DNA of 64,000 nt from Roseithermus sacchariphilus (GTDB lineage: Bacteria > Bacteroidota > Rhodothermia > Rhodothermales > MEBIC09517): NCBI GenBank assembly GCA_003285105.1, contig CP030158.1, positions 2,332,501 to 2,396,500 of the forward strand, written 5' to 3'. The notes beneath the pieces are model-generated. The model saw only the letters and a program-made list of their open reading frames with translations. It was not told where the DNA came from and did not search any database. Shown here in pieces: positions 13,968 through 21,110 of this stretch. Made by a program: the position numbers and the translations under genes. Every line of letters begins with the position of its first letter. Position 1 is the first letter of the stretch.

Positions 13968-14486
13968 CTAGAACAGCCCGAGCTGCCGCGCCCCGGCACG
14001 CCAGTACCACCCGCCCCCGAGCGGACGGAACCCCCACCCCGGCGGCACCGCCACCCCAGGCGGCAAAAAGACCAGGCACGCCACCCCCAGCCCCGCCGCC
14101 AGCGCCAGCGACGCCCACGAACCCGAACCCCGCCCCGAAAAACACGCCGACGCCGAGCGCGACGGCACTAGCCCCGCCGGGCACGCACGCCCCGGACACG
14201 ACACCCACACCCCGCCCGCCGCCGCCACGGCCCGCACGCACGCCACCGACCGTGCCGCCGGCGCCCCCCGCCCCGACCCGAACGCCGACGCCCGAAACAC
14301 CCGCAGCCGCGCCGCCGGCACCGACGCCCGCACCACCGCATCGACGCCCCGCGCACACCCGACCACGACCCGCCCCCGCACCAGCGGCAGCACCGCCCGC
14401 ACCGCCGCCACGCACACCGACGACGGCGAACGCGAACCCGAGAACCCCACCACCGGGGCAGACGAAAGAGCGGAGCGGACGGACAT
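13968..14486 (-). CDS. SLOG/DprA-like Rossmann-fold protein
   Basis: This 172-residue protein is extremely Ala/Gly/Val/Arg-rich. Pattern elements typical of SLOG/DprA-like nucleotide- or DNA-binding folds are VVGFSGSRSP at the N-terminus (about 11-20), RVVVGCARGVDAVVR (about 42-56) and GRGSGSWASLALAAGLGVAC near 125-145. The start is the ATG at 14484-14486. DprA binds single-stranded DNA, while SLOG proteins in defence and mobile elements sense nucleotide signals. Which applies here is not visible. GC content is higher than in neighbouring genes. Confidence 0.6.
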   Translation of the reverse strand: MSVRSALSSAPVVGFSGSRSPSSVCVAAVRAVLPLVRGRVVVGCARGVDAVVRASVPAARLRVFRASAFGSGRGAPAARSVACVRAVAAAGGVWVSCPGRACPAGLVPSRSASACFSGRGSGSWASLALAAGLGVACLVFLPPGVAVPPGWGFRPLGGGWYWRAGARQLGLF

Positions 14487-15345
14487 GGCAACGACGTGGC
14501 AGGTGAAGAAAAAACCTGAACCGGGGGGCTGAATGCCCAATCAGCCTGCGCACAGCGGAGGCCAGGTGGAGCGCCCGCAGGCGCGGACCTGCACAAGCGC
14601 AGCGCCGAAGGGAGCACCGAGGACGAACAGGGCCGCTAGGGTCGCGTCATGCGGCCTATCGGCCCGTACCTTGCCGGAGCGAGCACGGGCGTATCCTGAC
14701 AAAGCCCCCCCGGTGATAGAAGTAGACAGAGCAAGGGTGTCAGCGCGGACGAGATGGGTTCAGCGGGGCGTCAGCCCGGCCGGTCAGCGGCGGAAGGGGA
14801 AGCGGAGAGGTGCGGGCAGCGGCGCGGGGACGGCTCTGTCTCGGCCCGGCGCCGCGTGCGGTGTGCCTTCGGGATCAGTCGCGGCGAGGCGCGGAGGGCC
14901 TGGCCGCGTACTCGGCTGTCAGGCGGGCGGTAGGTTGGCCGAGCGGCACGCTGGACGTGCCCGGCGGGCTGGAGCTGTAGCCGTGGGGGCCACGGCCTGG
15001 GTGCCGCGAGTTGGGCTGGTGTCGGTTTGCTTTTCCGGTGCCAACGACAGGCCGGCGTGCCCGCCGCCGACAGGCGTGCCAGGGCCGCCGTGCCGGAGGG
15101 AAGGCCGTGTGCGTGTACGTAGATGCTTCAGGCAGCGACGGCCGAAGGCCTGCGGCCCCGGACGCGGGGCCAGGAAAAAAAGAAGGCCCGCCGGCAAACC
15201 CTTGCAAGGAAAACCAACGGGCCAGAGCGCGCTCCCGTTAAAGCGCGCATTGACCGAAAGGTAGACACCACGGCGGCGGCCTGTCAATCAGCCGCCGCAA
15301 AAGAGGGGGCCAACGCGCTTTTTGTAGAACATTTGTAGAACGCCC
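14487..15345. other. element-end region without a convincing gene
   Basis: About 860 bp of GC-rich DNA between the SLOG-like gene and the tRNA terminator. A 243-codon plus-strand frame (14533-15264) is dominated by Arg, Gly, Ala and Pro and looks non-coding. A degenerate nested palindrome (GGCCGC...GCGGCC, 14631-14664) is present. Two direct repeats TTTGTAGAAC (15321-15330 and 15332-15341) lie next to the tRNA side and could be recombinase sites. Confidence 0.5.
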
Positions 15346-15387
15346 TCAAAAACCAAGGCGCCAACCCTATGAGGATCAACGCCTTGG
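15346..15387 (-). terminator. intrinsic terminator of tRNA-Leu
   Basis: Read on the minus strand, an 8-bp stem CCAAGGCG / CGCCTTGG (15380-15387 with 15353-15360) is followed by TTTTT. It lies immediately downstream of the tRNA-Leu 3' end. Confidence 0.8.
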
Positions 15388-15401
15388 CTCAAAAGGTGCT
15401 G

Positions 15402-15486
15402 TACCCGGGGTGGGACTCGAACCCACACTCCTTTGAGGGGAACCGGATTTTGAGTCCGGCGCGTCTACCGATTCCGCCACCCGGGC
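15402..15486 (-). tRNA. tRNA-Leu (anticodon CAA)
   Basis: An 85-nt class II tRNA. The acceptor arm GCCCGGG pairs with CCCGGGT (one G-U pair). The D-arm contains GGCGGAATCGGTAGACGC, the anticodon loop is CTCAAAA with CAA in the middle, a variable arm is present and the T-arm is GGGTTCGAGTCCC. CCA is not encoded (CAG follows the discriminator). Its 3' end faces the mobile region and integrase, the usual geometry for tRNA-targeting elements. Confidence 0.95.
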
Positions 15487-15586
15487 CGGGGAAACAGGCT
15501 CTCAGTCTATCATACGAACACCCCATTGTCAATGTGCCGGGGCGTTTTTTGCCGGCCCTTCGCATCGGGCGCGCGGCCGACCGCCG

Positions 15587-16336
15587 CTAGAAATCCTGCC
15601 CCAGCGGGTGGACGGTCACCTCGTCGGCCACGAGCGGGTAGGGCAGGCGCAGGATCGTCTCGATGAGCGCGGCCACGGCCTCGGGGCGCATCGACCAGTC
15701 GGCCCCCCGGCTGCCTTCCTCTGCGCCGCCGAAGTAGGTGTCGATGATGCCGGGCAGCAGCACCGAGACGCGGATGCCGTGGTCCTTCACCTCGCGCAGC
15801 AGCGCGCCGGAGAAGCCCACCACGCCGTGCTTGGCGGCCACGTACGCCGCCATGTTGGGGATGACGCGCCGCCCGATGTCGGAGGCCACGTTGACGATGT
15901 AGCCGGTGCGCCGTTCGAGCAGGTGGGGCAGCACCGCGTGGGTCATGTGGATGAGCCCCTTCAGGTTCACGTCGAGCGTGACGTCGAGCTCCTCGCGGGT
16001 CCACTCGGTGAAGGGCTTGTACCAGCTCAGCCCGGCGTTGTTGACCAGCACGTCGAGCTGCCCGAAGGCGTCGAGGGCGTCGGCCACGACGGCGTGGATG
16101 CGGTCGGTGTCGAGCACGTCGAGGGGGAAGGCGTGGGCCGTCCCGCCGTCGCGCGCGATCTCGTCCGCGAGGGCCCGCAGCTCGTCTTCGGCGCGGGCGC
16201 ACAGGGCCACGCGCATCCCGGCACGGGCCAGACGGAGGGCCGTATGGCGCCCCAGCCCCCGGCTGGCGCCGGTGATCAGGGCCACCTGGCCCGTGAGGTC
16301 GGCCGGGGCGGCGGGAAGCGAAGCAGGGGTCGGCAT
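15587..16336 (-). CDS. short-chain dehydrogenase/reductase
   Basis: This 249-residue classical SDR should be an NAD(P)-dependent oxidoreductase. The dinucleotide motif TGASRGLG is near residues 24-31 and NNAG near 100-103. The catalytic Ser is in NVASDIGR and the YxxxK pair in AAYVAAKHG. Arg residues after the Gly motif (GASRGLGR) favour NADPH. The substrate cannot be told from sequence. It directly follows the M20 dipeptidase gene on the same strand (gap about 1 nt), so the pair is likely co-transcribed. Confidence 0.9.
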   Translation of the reverse strand: MPTPASLPAAPADLTGQVALITGASRGLGRHTALRLARAGMRVALCARAEDELRALADEIARDGGTAHAFPLDVLDTDRIHAVVADALDAFGQLDVLVNNAGLSWYKPFTEWTREELDVTLDVNLKGLIHMTHAVLPHLLERRTGYIVNVASDIGRRVIPNMAAYVAAKHGVVGFSGALLREVKDHGIRVSVLLPGIIDTYFGGAEEGSRGADWSMRPEAVAALIETILRLPYPLVADEVTVHPLGQDF

Positions 16337-16337
16337 G

Positions 16338-17708
16338 TCAGCGGGTGGCGGCGTAGTGCGTGTGGAAGCGGATGATCGATTCGATCCCCTGGCGGAACCG
16401 GTCGAGGCCGAAGTGCTCGTTGGGCGAGTGGATGGCGTCGGAGTTCAGCCCGAAGCCCATCAGCACGCTGTCGAGCCCGAGGATGGTCTTGAAGTCGGCC
16501 ACGACGGGGATGGAGCCGCCGCTGCGGACGAAGAAGGGGTCGCGGCCGAAGACCTCCTTCAGGGCGCGGGCCGCCGCCTGCATGGCCGGGCTGTGCGTGT
16601 CGACGAGCACCCCGTGGCCGCCGTGCAGGGTGCGGAAGGTGAGCTTCATGGTGGGCGGGCAGTTTGCCTCGAAGTAGGCGCGGGCCTTCTCGGCGATCTC
16701 GTCGGGCGTCTGGTTGGGGACCAGCCGCATGGAGATCTTGGCGTGGGCCTGGGCGGGGAGCACCGTCTTGGCCCCCTGTCCGGTATAGCCGCCCCAGATG
16801 CCGTTGGCGTCGAGGGTGGGCCGGGCGGAGATGGCTTCGAGGACGCTGTAGCCCTTCTCGGTCCTGGTCACGCGCACACCCACCTCCTCGGCCCACGCCG
16901 TTTCGTCGAAGGGCAGGGCGCGGAAGGTGGCGCGCTCCTCCTCGGTCAGCGGCACCACGTTGTCGTAGAAGCCGGGGATGGTGACGCGGTGGTCCGCGTC
17001 GTGCAGCCCGGCGATGAGGCGGCAGAGGGCGTTGATGGGGTTCTCGATGGCGCCGCCGTACATGCCTGAGTGGAGATCGCGGTCGGGGCCGGTGAGCGTC
17101 ACCTCGACGTAGGCCAGCCCCCGCAGGCCATAGGTGATGGAAGGGATGCCGGGGCCGAAGAGGTCGGTGTCGGAGATGAGCACCACGTCGGCGGCGAGCC
17201 GCTCGCGGTGCGCCGCGATGAAGCCGGGGAGGTGCGTCGAGCCGCTCTCTTCCTCGCCCTCGAGGAGGAACTTGAGGTTGACCGGCGGGCCGCCCTCGGC
17301 GGCCAGGTAGGCCTCGGCGGCTTTCAGGTGCATGAAGAGCTGGCCCTTGTCGTCGCAGGCGCCGCGGGCGTAGAGCACCCCGTCGCGGATGACCGGCTCG
17401 AACGGCGGCGAGGTCCACAGCTCCAGCGGGTCGGGCGGCTGCACGTCGTAGTGGCCGTAGACGAGCACCGTGGGCAGCGACGGGTCCACGCGGTGCTCGG
17501 CGTAGACGATGGGATGGCCCTCGGTGTCGATGGCCTCGGCATGAGCCACCCCGATGGCCTTGAAGTGGTCGACGAGCCAGCCGGCCGCCCGCCGCACCTC
17601 GCCGGCATAGGCGGGATCGGTGCTGATCGAGGGGATCCGCAGCAGGTCCTCCAGGTCGGCGACGAAGCGGTCGTAGTGGTTCCGGGCGTAGGTAAGGGCG
17701 TGGTCCAT
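16338..17708 (-). CDS. M20 family dipeptidase
   Basis: This 456-residue metallopeptidase resembles CNDP-type dipeptidases. Metal and catalytic motifs are in order: YGHYDVQPPD (first His and Asp), ACDDKGQ (bridging Asp), LLEGEEESGS (catalytic Glu and metal Glu), ISDTDLF, the dimerisation segment DLHSGMYGGAIENP, SGGSIPV and the final His in SPNEHFGL. These enzymes hydrolyse dipeptides in the cytoplasm with two zinc or manganese ions. Length matches the family. It is followed by the SDR gene. Confidence 0.93.
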   Translation of the reverse strand: MDHALTYARNHYDRFVADLEDLLRIPSISTDPAYAGEVRRAAGWLVDHFKAIGVAHAEAIDTEGHPIVYAEHRVDPSLPTVLVYGHYDVQPPDPLELWTSPPFEPVIRDGVLYARGACDDKGQLFMHLKAAEAYLAAEGGPPVNLKFLLEGEEESGSTHLPGFIAAHRERLAADVVLISDTDLFGPGIPSITYGLRGLAYVEVTLTGPDRDLHSGMYGGAIENPINALCRLIAGLHDADHRVTIPGFYDNVVPLTEEERATFRALPFDETAWAEEVGVRVTRTEKGYSVLEAISARPTLDANGIWGGYTGQGAKTVLPAQAHAKISMRLVPNQTPDEIAEKARAYFEANCPPTMKLTFRTLHGGHGVLVDTHSPAMQAAARALKEVFGRDPFFVRSGGSIPVVADFKTILGLDSVLMGFGLNSDAIHSPNEHFGLDRFRQGIESIIRFHTHYAATR

Positions 17709-17763
17709 CGTAGAAGGTCAGCGTGTTGCGGGTCGGAAGGGGGAGGGAGGGGCTGGAGGCGGC

Positions 17764-18276
17764 TCAGAACTCGCTCTCGTCGCGCCAGCGGCGGAGCTTC
17801 CAGGGCGCCGTGCTGTCCGGGCGGACGAGCAGGAAGTTGACGTTGCCGTCGCCGCGGAAGCTGTCGCCGGCTTCGAGAGCGATCATCAGGTTGAACGAGC
17901 GCACGACGCGCGCCTGCCGGCCGGCGTCGAAGAGGTCCTGGGAAAGGATCTGGTTCCAGCGGAGCTGGATGGTGGTGGCGTTCAGGAACAGCCGCCGGGT
18001 AGACTCCAGCTCCTGGCTGAACCGCCACTCGCGCTCGACCTGGGCCTCGAAGTCGTAGTAGACGAAGACGAAGCCGGAGTCGATCAGCGGTTCGTAAAGG
18101 GAGAGGTCGCGCAGTTCGTAGGCGTTCTGGAAGTTGGTGAAGAAGCCCTCGATGGTCGTCGGGTCGCCCAGCAGGTCGGCAAAGGGATCGCCCTCCTCCA
18201 GCGCCGGGGCGAACGGGTTGCACGCCGCCAGCCCGAGGGCGGTGCCGAGGGTCATCAGGACGAGGCGGCGTGGCAT
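17764..18276 (-). CDS. putative lipoprotein, NTF2-like
   Basis: This 170-residue protein has a signal peptide ending in a lipobox-like GLAAC (Cys19), so it is probably lipid-anchored. The mature part (FFTNFQNAYELRDLSLYEPL, then FVFVYYDFE) resembles NTF2/SnoaL-like folds. It has the same strand and design as the neighbour at 18324-18893, and the two share the motif of an N-terminal helix followed by a catastrophe-free beta sheet. No enzymatic residues are evident. Function unknown. Confidence 0.75.
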   Translation of the reverse strand: MPRRLVLMTLGTALGLAACNPFAPALEEGDPFADLLGDPTTIEGFFTNFQNAYELRDLSLYEPLIDSGFVFVYYDFEAQVEREWRFSQELESTRRLFLNATTIQLRWNQILSQDLFDAGRQARVVRSFNLMIALEAGDSFRGDGNVNFLLVRPDSTAPWKLRRWRDESEF

Positions 18277-18323
18277 CGGGAGGACGTCGGGGGGTGGGCG
18301 CGCGGAAGGCCGGTGGCCGGGCC

Positions 18324-18893
18324 CTACTGCACGAAGGCGGCCTTCAGGTCGCTCCAGGCCGGGGCGGTGCCCACCTCCCGGTCGATCCAGCGCGACAGGG
18401 ACCAGAGCCCGTCGGCATCCTGGGTCAGTTCCCAGATGAGCCGGCCTTCGACGGTGGTGGGCACTTCGGTGCGGCGGTGGCGCACGGTGAGCACGTAGAG
18501 GGCGTCGAGCTGAGCCCGGGTTTCGGTCACGAACGAGAGTACGTCCTCGCGCAACTCGAGTTCGTGCCCGCTGCCGAACTGTGCGGAGGCGACGAGGGTG
18601 CTGAAGTAGGCGTCTTCCTCCTGCCGGCTCCAGGTGGCCCAGAGCGCCGGCGTGCGGGCCATGGCCGTGGCCGTCGGTTCGAAGACGAGATCCTCGGCGA
18701 GGGAGCGGCGGTAGTTCTGGGTGTTGAGCTCGGCGATGGCGGCCTGCAGGTTGGCCACGACCTGCTCAGGCGTGTCCGGCTGCTCGTACGTGCCGCCGGC
18801 CTCCGTGGGCGCCTCGGGCTCGCGGGGACTGAACAGGCTGCACCCGGCCAGGACGAGGACGCCGGCTACGGGGATCAGGGTATGAAGCGGCAT
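18324..18893 (-). CDS. putative lipoprotein, NTF2-like
   Basis: This roughly 189-residue protein has a clear lipobox LVLAGC near residues 15-20 from the ATG at 18893 (another ATG at 18902 adds three residues). The mature region (TPEQVVANLQAAIAELNTQN, then WELTQDADGLWSLSRWID) fits an NTF2-like fold that ends in a conserved-looking WxLxxW element, shared in spirit with its neighbour. The pair may derive from duplication. Role unknown; probably outer-membrane associated. Confidence 0.75.
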   Translation of the reverse strand: MPLHTLIPVAGVLVLAGCSLFSPREPEAPTEAGGTYEQPDTPEQVVANLQAAIAELNTQNYRRSLAEDLVFEPTATAMARTPALWATWSRQEEDAYFSTLVASAQFGSGHELELREDVLSFVTETRAQLDALYVLTVRHRRTEVPTTVEGRLIWELTQDADGLWSLSRWIDREVGTAPAWSDLKAAFVQ

Positions 18894-18944
18894 GCGGCAC
18901 ATGGCGACAACCTACACCGTGCACGCGTCCCTCACAACCCCGCT

Positions 18945-19688
18945 CTACGCCCGGTCCCGCCGTTTGCGGGCGTGCAGGATGAGCCGGGGCGCATCCGGGG
19001 TGTAGGGGCGGCCGTCGTAGGCGCCAAAGGTCTGCACCAGCTCCAGCCCGGCCCGGTCGTAGAAGGCCTGGAAGTCGTCCAGCGTGAGGAGGCGAACCGA
19101 TTCCCGGAACGCGTGCTCGTGGCCGTTGAGGCGCAGGCGGATCTCCTTCTCGATCCGGCCATCGGCGATCCACCGGCGCTGCCGGATGGTGTAGCCGTCC
19201 TCGGTGCGGACGTCTTCCGGGACGAGGGTGGCCCGCACGTGGGGCGCGTTGAGGAAGTCCTGGAAGAACCAGCCTCCGGGGCGCAGCATCGTCGCGATGG
19301 CGTCGATGGCCCGCTGGTGGTCGGTGTCGTCCTCGAAGTAGCCGAACGCCGTGAAGAGGTTGACGGCGCCGTCGAAGCAGGCCTCGCAGAGCGGCGTCCG
19401 CATGTCGGCCTGGAGGAAGGTGGCGGAGAGGCCCTGGGCGCGGGTGCGGGCGCGGGCCTGTTCGATGGCGTGGGCGGAGAGGTCGATGCCGGTGACGACG
19501 TAGCCTCGCCGGGCGAGGAGGCGGGCGTGGCGGCCCCGGCCGCAGGCGACGTCCAGGATGCGGCTGCCGGGGCGCGGGCGCACCGCCCGCTCCAGCAGGT
19601 CGATCACCGGCTCGGCATCGCGCTCGTCGCGGTGGCGGTAGACGAGTTCATAGGCGTCCTGGTCAAACCAGTCCTCGTACCAGGCCAT
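18945..19688 (-). CDS. class I SAM-dependent methyltransferase
   Basis: The product is about 247 residues. Motif I is ILDVACGRGRHARLLARRGY (about 45-64), motif II is VTGIDLSAHAI, and the post-I region ADMRTPLCEACFDGAVNLFTAFGYF contains the usual acidic and aromatic residues. LRPGGWFFQDFLN is the late beta strand. I start at the ATG at 19688 (MAWYEDWFD), because the N-terminal motif of a small residue followed by W..WF...Y is usual in this family; upstream TTG/ATG options exist at 19712 and 19706. The substrate is unknown. It lies 40 nt downstream of ispH. Confidence 0.85.
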   Translation of the reverse strand: MAWYEDWFDQDAYELVYRHRDERDAEPVIDLLERAVRPRPGSRILDVACGRGRHARLLARRGYVVTGIDLSAHAIEQARARTRAQGLSATFLQADMRTPLCEACFDGAVNLFTAFGYFEDDTDHQRAIDAIATMLRPGGWFFQDFLNAPHVRATLVPEDVRTEDGYTIRQRRWIADGRIEKEIRLRLNGHEHAFRESVRLLTLDDFQAFYDRAGLELVQTFGAYDGRPYTPDAPRLILHARKRRDRA

Positions 19689-19729
19689 GCGGGTGGGGGG
19701 CGTCATCGGCAACGGCGGCGGCGGTCCCG

Positions 19730-20962
19730 TCAGGACGCCTCAGCGAAGGGCGCCAGCGCTTCCTCGACCGGGCGGGCGTCGTCGAACCATCCGACGATCT
19801 CACGGATCACCTCATCGAGCAGGGCATCGGGGCAGGAGGCTCCGGCCGTCAGCACGATGTCCACCGGGCGGCGGTCCGGGAACCAGCCGGTGGACTCGCG
19901 CTCCACCTTGGCGTGGTAGTCGTAGTGGCGGATGCGATAGCGGGAGAGGATCTCCTCCGCCCCCTTGATGAAGTAGGTGGGCATACGCTGCTCGCACAGC
20001 TCGACGAGGTGGCTGGTGTTGGACGAGTTGTAGCCGCCCACGACGATGGCAAGGTCGCCGCCGTCCTCGATCAGCGCGAGCGTGGCGTTCTGGTTCTCGT
20101 TCGTCGCGTAGCAGAGCGTGTCGCTCGTGGTGGCGAAGTGCGCGTCGATCGCCTCCGCGCCGTAGCGGGCGATCATGGCCTGCCGCAGCAGGTCCGCGAT
20201 GGCCTGCGTCTCCGTGGCGAGCATGGTGGTCTGGTTGACCACGCCGATGCGCTGGAGGTCCCGGTCCGGGTCGAAGCCCTCGGAGTAGCGGCCGCCGAAG
20301 CGGACGAAGAAGAAGCCGCGGGAGACGTCGCCGCGGATGACCCGGGCCAGGTCTTCGGCTTCTTCCAGGTTACGCACGACGACCACGGGAGCCGCCTGGC
20401 GGGCGTGCGAGATGGTGGCGCGGGTCTCCTCGTGGTAGCGTTTGCCGTGGACCACCACCGTGAAGCCCTGCTGCCCGATCTGTCGGCTCTTCTTCCAGAC
20501 CTTCTCGACGAAGGGGCAGGTGGTGTCGTAGGAAAGGGTGTCCACGCCGCGTTCCTGCAGCGCTCCGGCCACTTCGACGGAGGTGCCGAAGGCGGGGATG
20601 ATGACGATGTCCTCGGGCGTCAGCTCGTCGAACGGGATGAGCTGCTCGCCGCGGGTGGTGCGCAGGAAGCGGATGCCGCGCCGCTGGAGGTCCTCGTTCA
20701 CGCGCGGGTTGTGGATCATCTCCGAGAGCAGGAAGATCCGCCGGTCCGGGTTTTCCTCCAGCGCGCGGTAGGCGATCTCGATGGCGTTTTCCACGCCGTA
20801 GCAGAAGCCGAAATGCCGGGCGATCTTGAAACGCACCGGCCCGAAGTCGAGCACCGACGGGGAGAGGTCGCGCTTGCGCGGGTCGGTGAGGCGGCGGGAC
20901 TCCTTGACCTGCGAGATGATCGGGCTGCGATAGAAGACGGGGACGTCGAACTGACGAGCCAT
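19730..20962 (-). CDS. ispH: 4-hydroxy-3-methylbut-2-enyl diphosphate reductase
   Basis: IspH makes isopentenyl and dimethylallyl diphosphate in the last step of the MEP pathway, using a [4Fe-4S] cluster. The three cluster Cys are in FGFCYGVENAI (about residue 54), DTTCPFVEKVW (about 146) and GASCPDALLDEVI near 380. The substrate His/Glu motifs SEMIHNP and GKRYHEETRA are present. At 410 residues it belongs to the long-form family with an N-terminal extension and a 60-residue insertion, unlike the 316-residue E. coli enzyme. Confidence 0.95.
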   Translation of the reverse strand: MARQFDVPVFYRSPIISQVKESRRLTDPRKRDLSPSVLDFGPVRFKIARHFGFCYGVENAIEIAYRALEENPDRRIFLLSEMIHNPRVNEDLQRRGIRFLRTTRGEQLIPFDELTPEDIVIIPAFGTSVEVAGALQERGVDTLSYDTTCPFVEKVWKKSRQIGQQGFTVVVHGKRYHEETRATISHARQAAPVVVVRNLEEAEDLARVIRGDVSRGFFFVRFGGRYSEGFDPDRDLQRIGVVNQTTMLATETQAIADLLRQAMIARYGAEAIDAHFATTSDTLCYATNENQNATLALIEDGGDLAIVVGGYNSSNTSHLVELCEQRMPTYFIKGAEEILSRYRIRHYDYHAKVERESTGWFPDRRPVDIVLTAGASCPDALLDEVIREIVGWFDDARPVEEALAPFAEAS

Positions 20963-21110
20963 AGCGGGGGCCGGTTGGTCGCGGGGGCCGGTTGGTCGAG
21001 AGTGGGCCGTCTAACGCGACAGGCGACGGGGAGGTTCAGCGCGTTTCGCGAACGTCACCACCGGGGATCGACAGGGCCGTCGGTGCTTCTCCGGCGCTTC
21101 TCCGGCGGCC

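Noticed and set aside
14533-15264. 243-codon plus-strand frame near the tRNA
   Set aside because: Composition is Arg/Gly/Pro/Ala low complexity, overlapping frames on both strands are equally open, and no domain is visible.
15353-15387. CCAAGGCG inverted repeat considered as a possible att core
   Set aside because: It is followed by TTTTT in the tRNA's direction and is better explained as the tRNA-Leu terminator.
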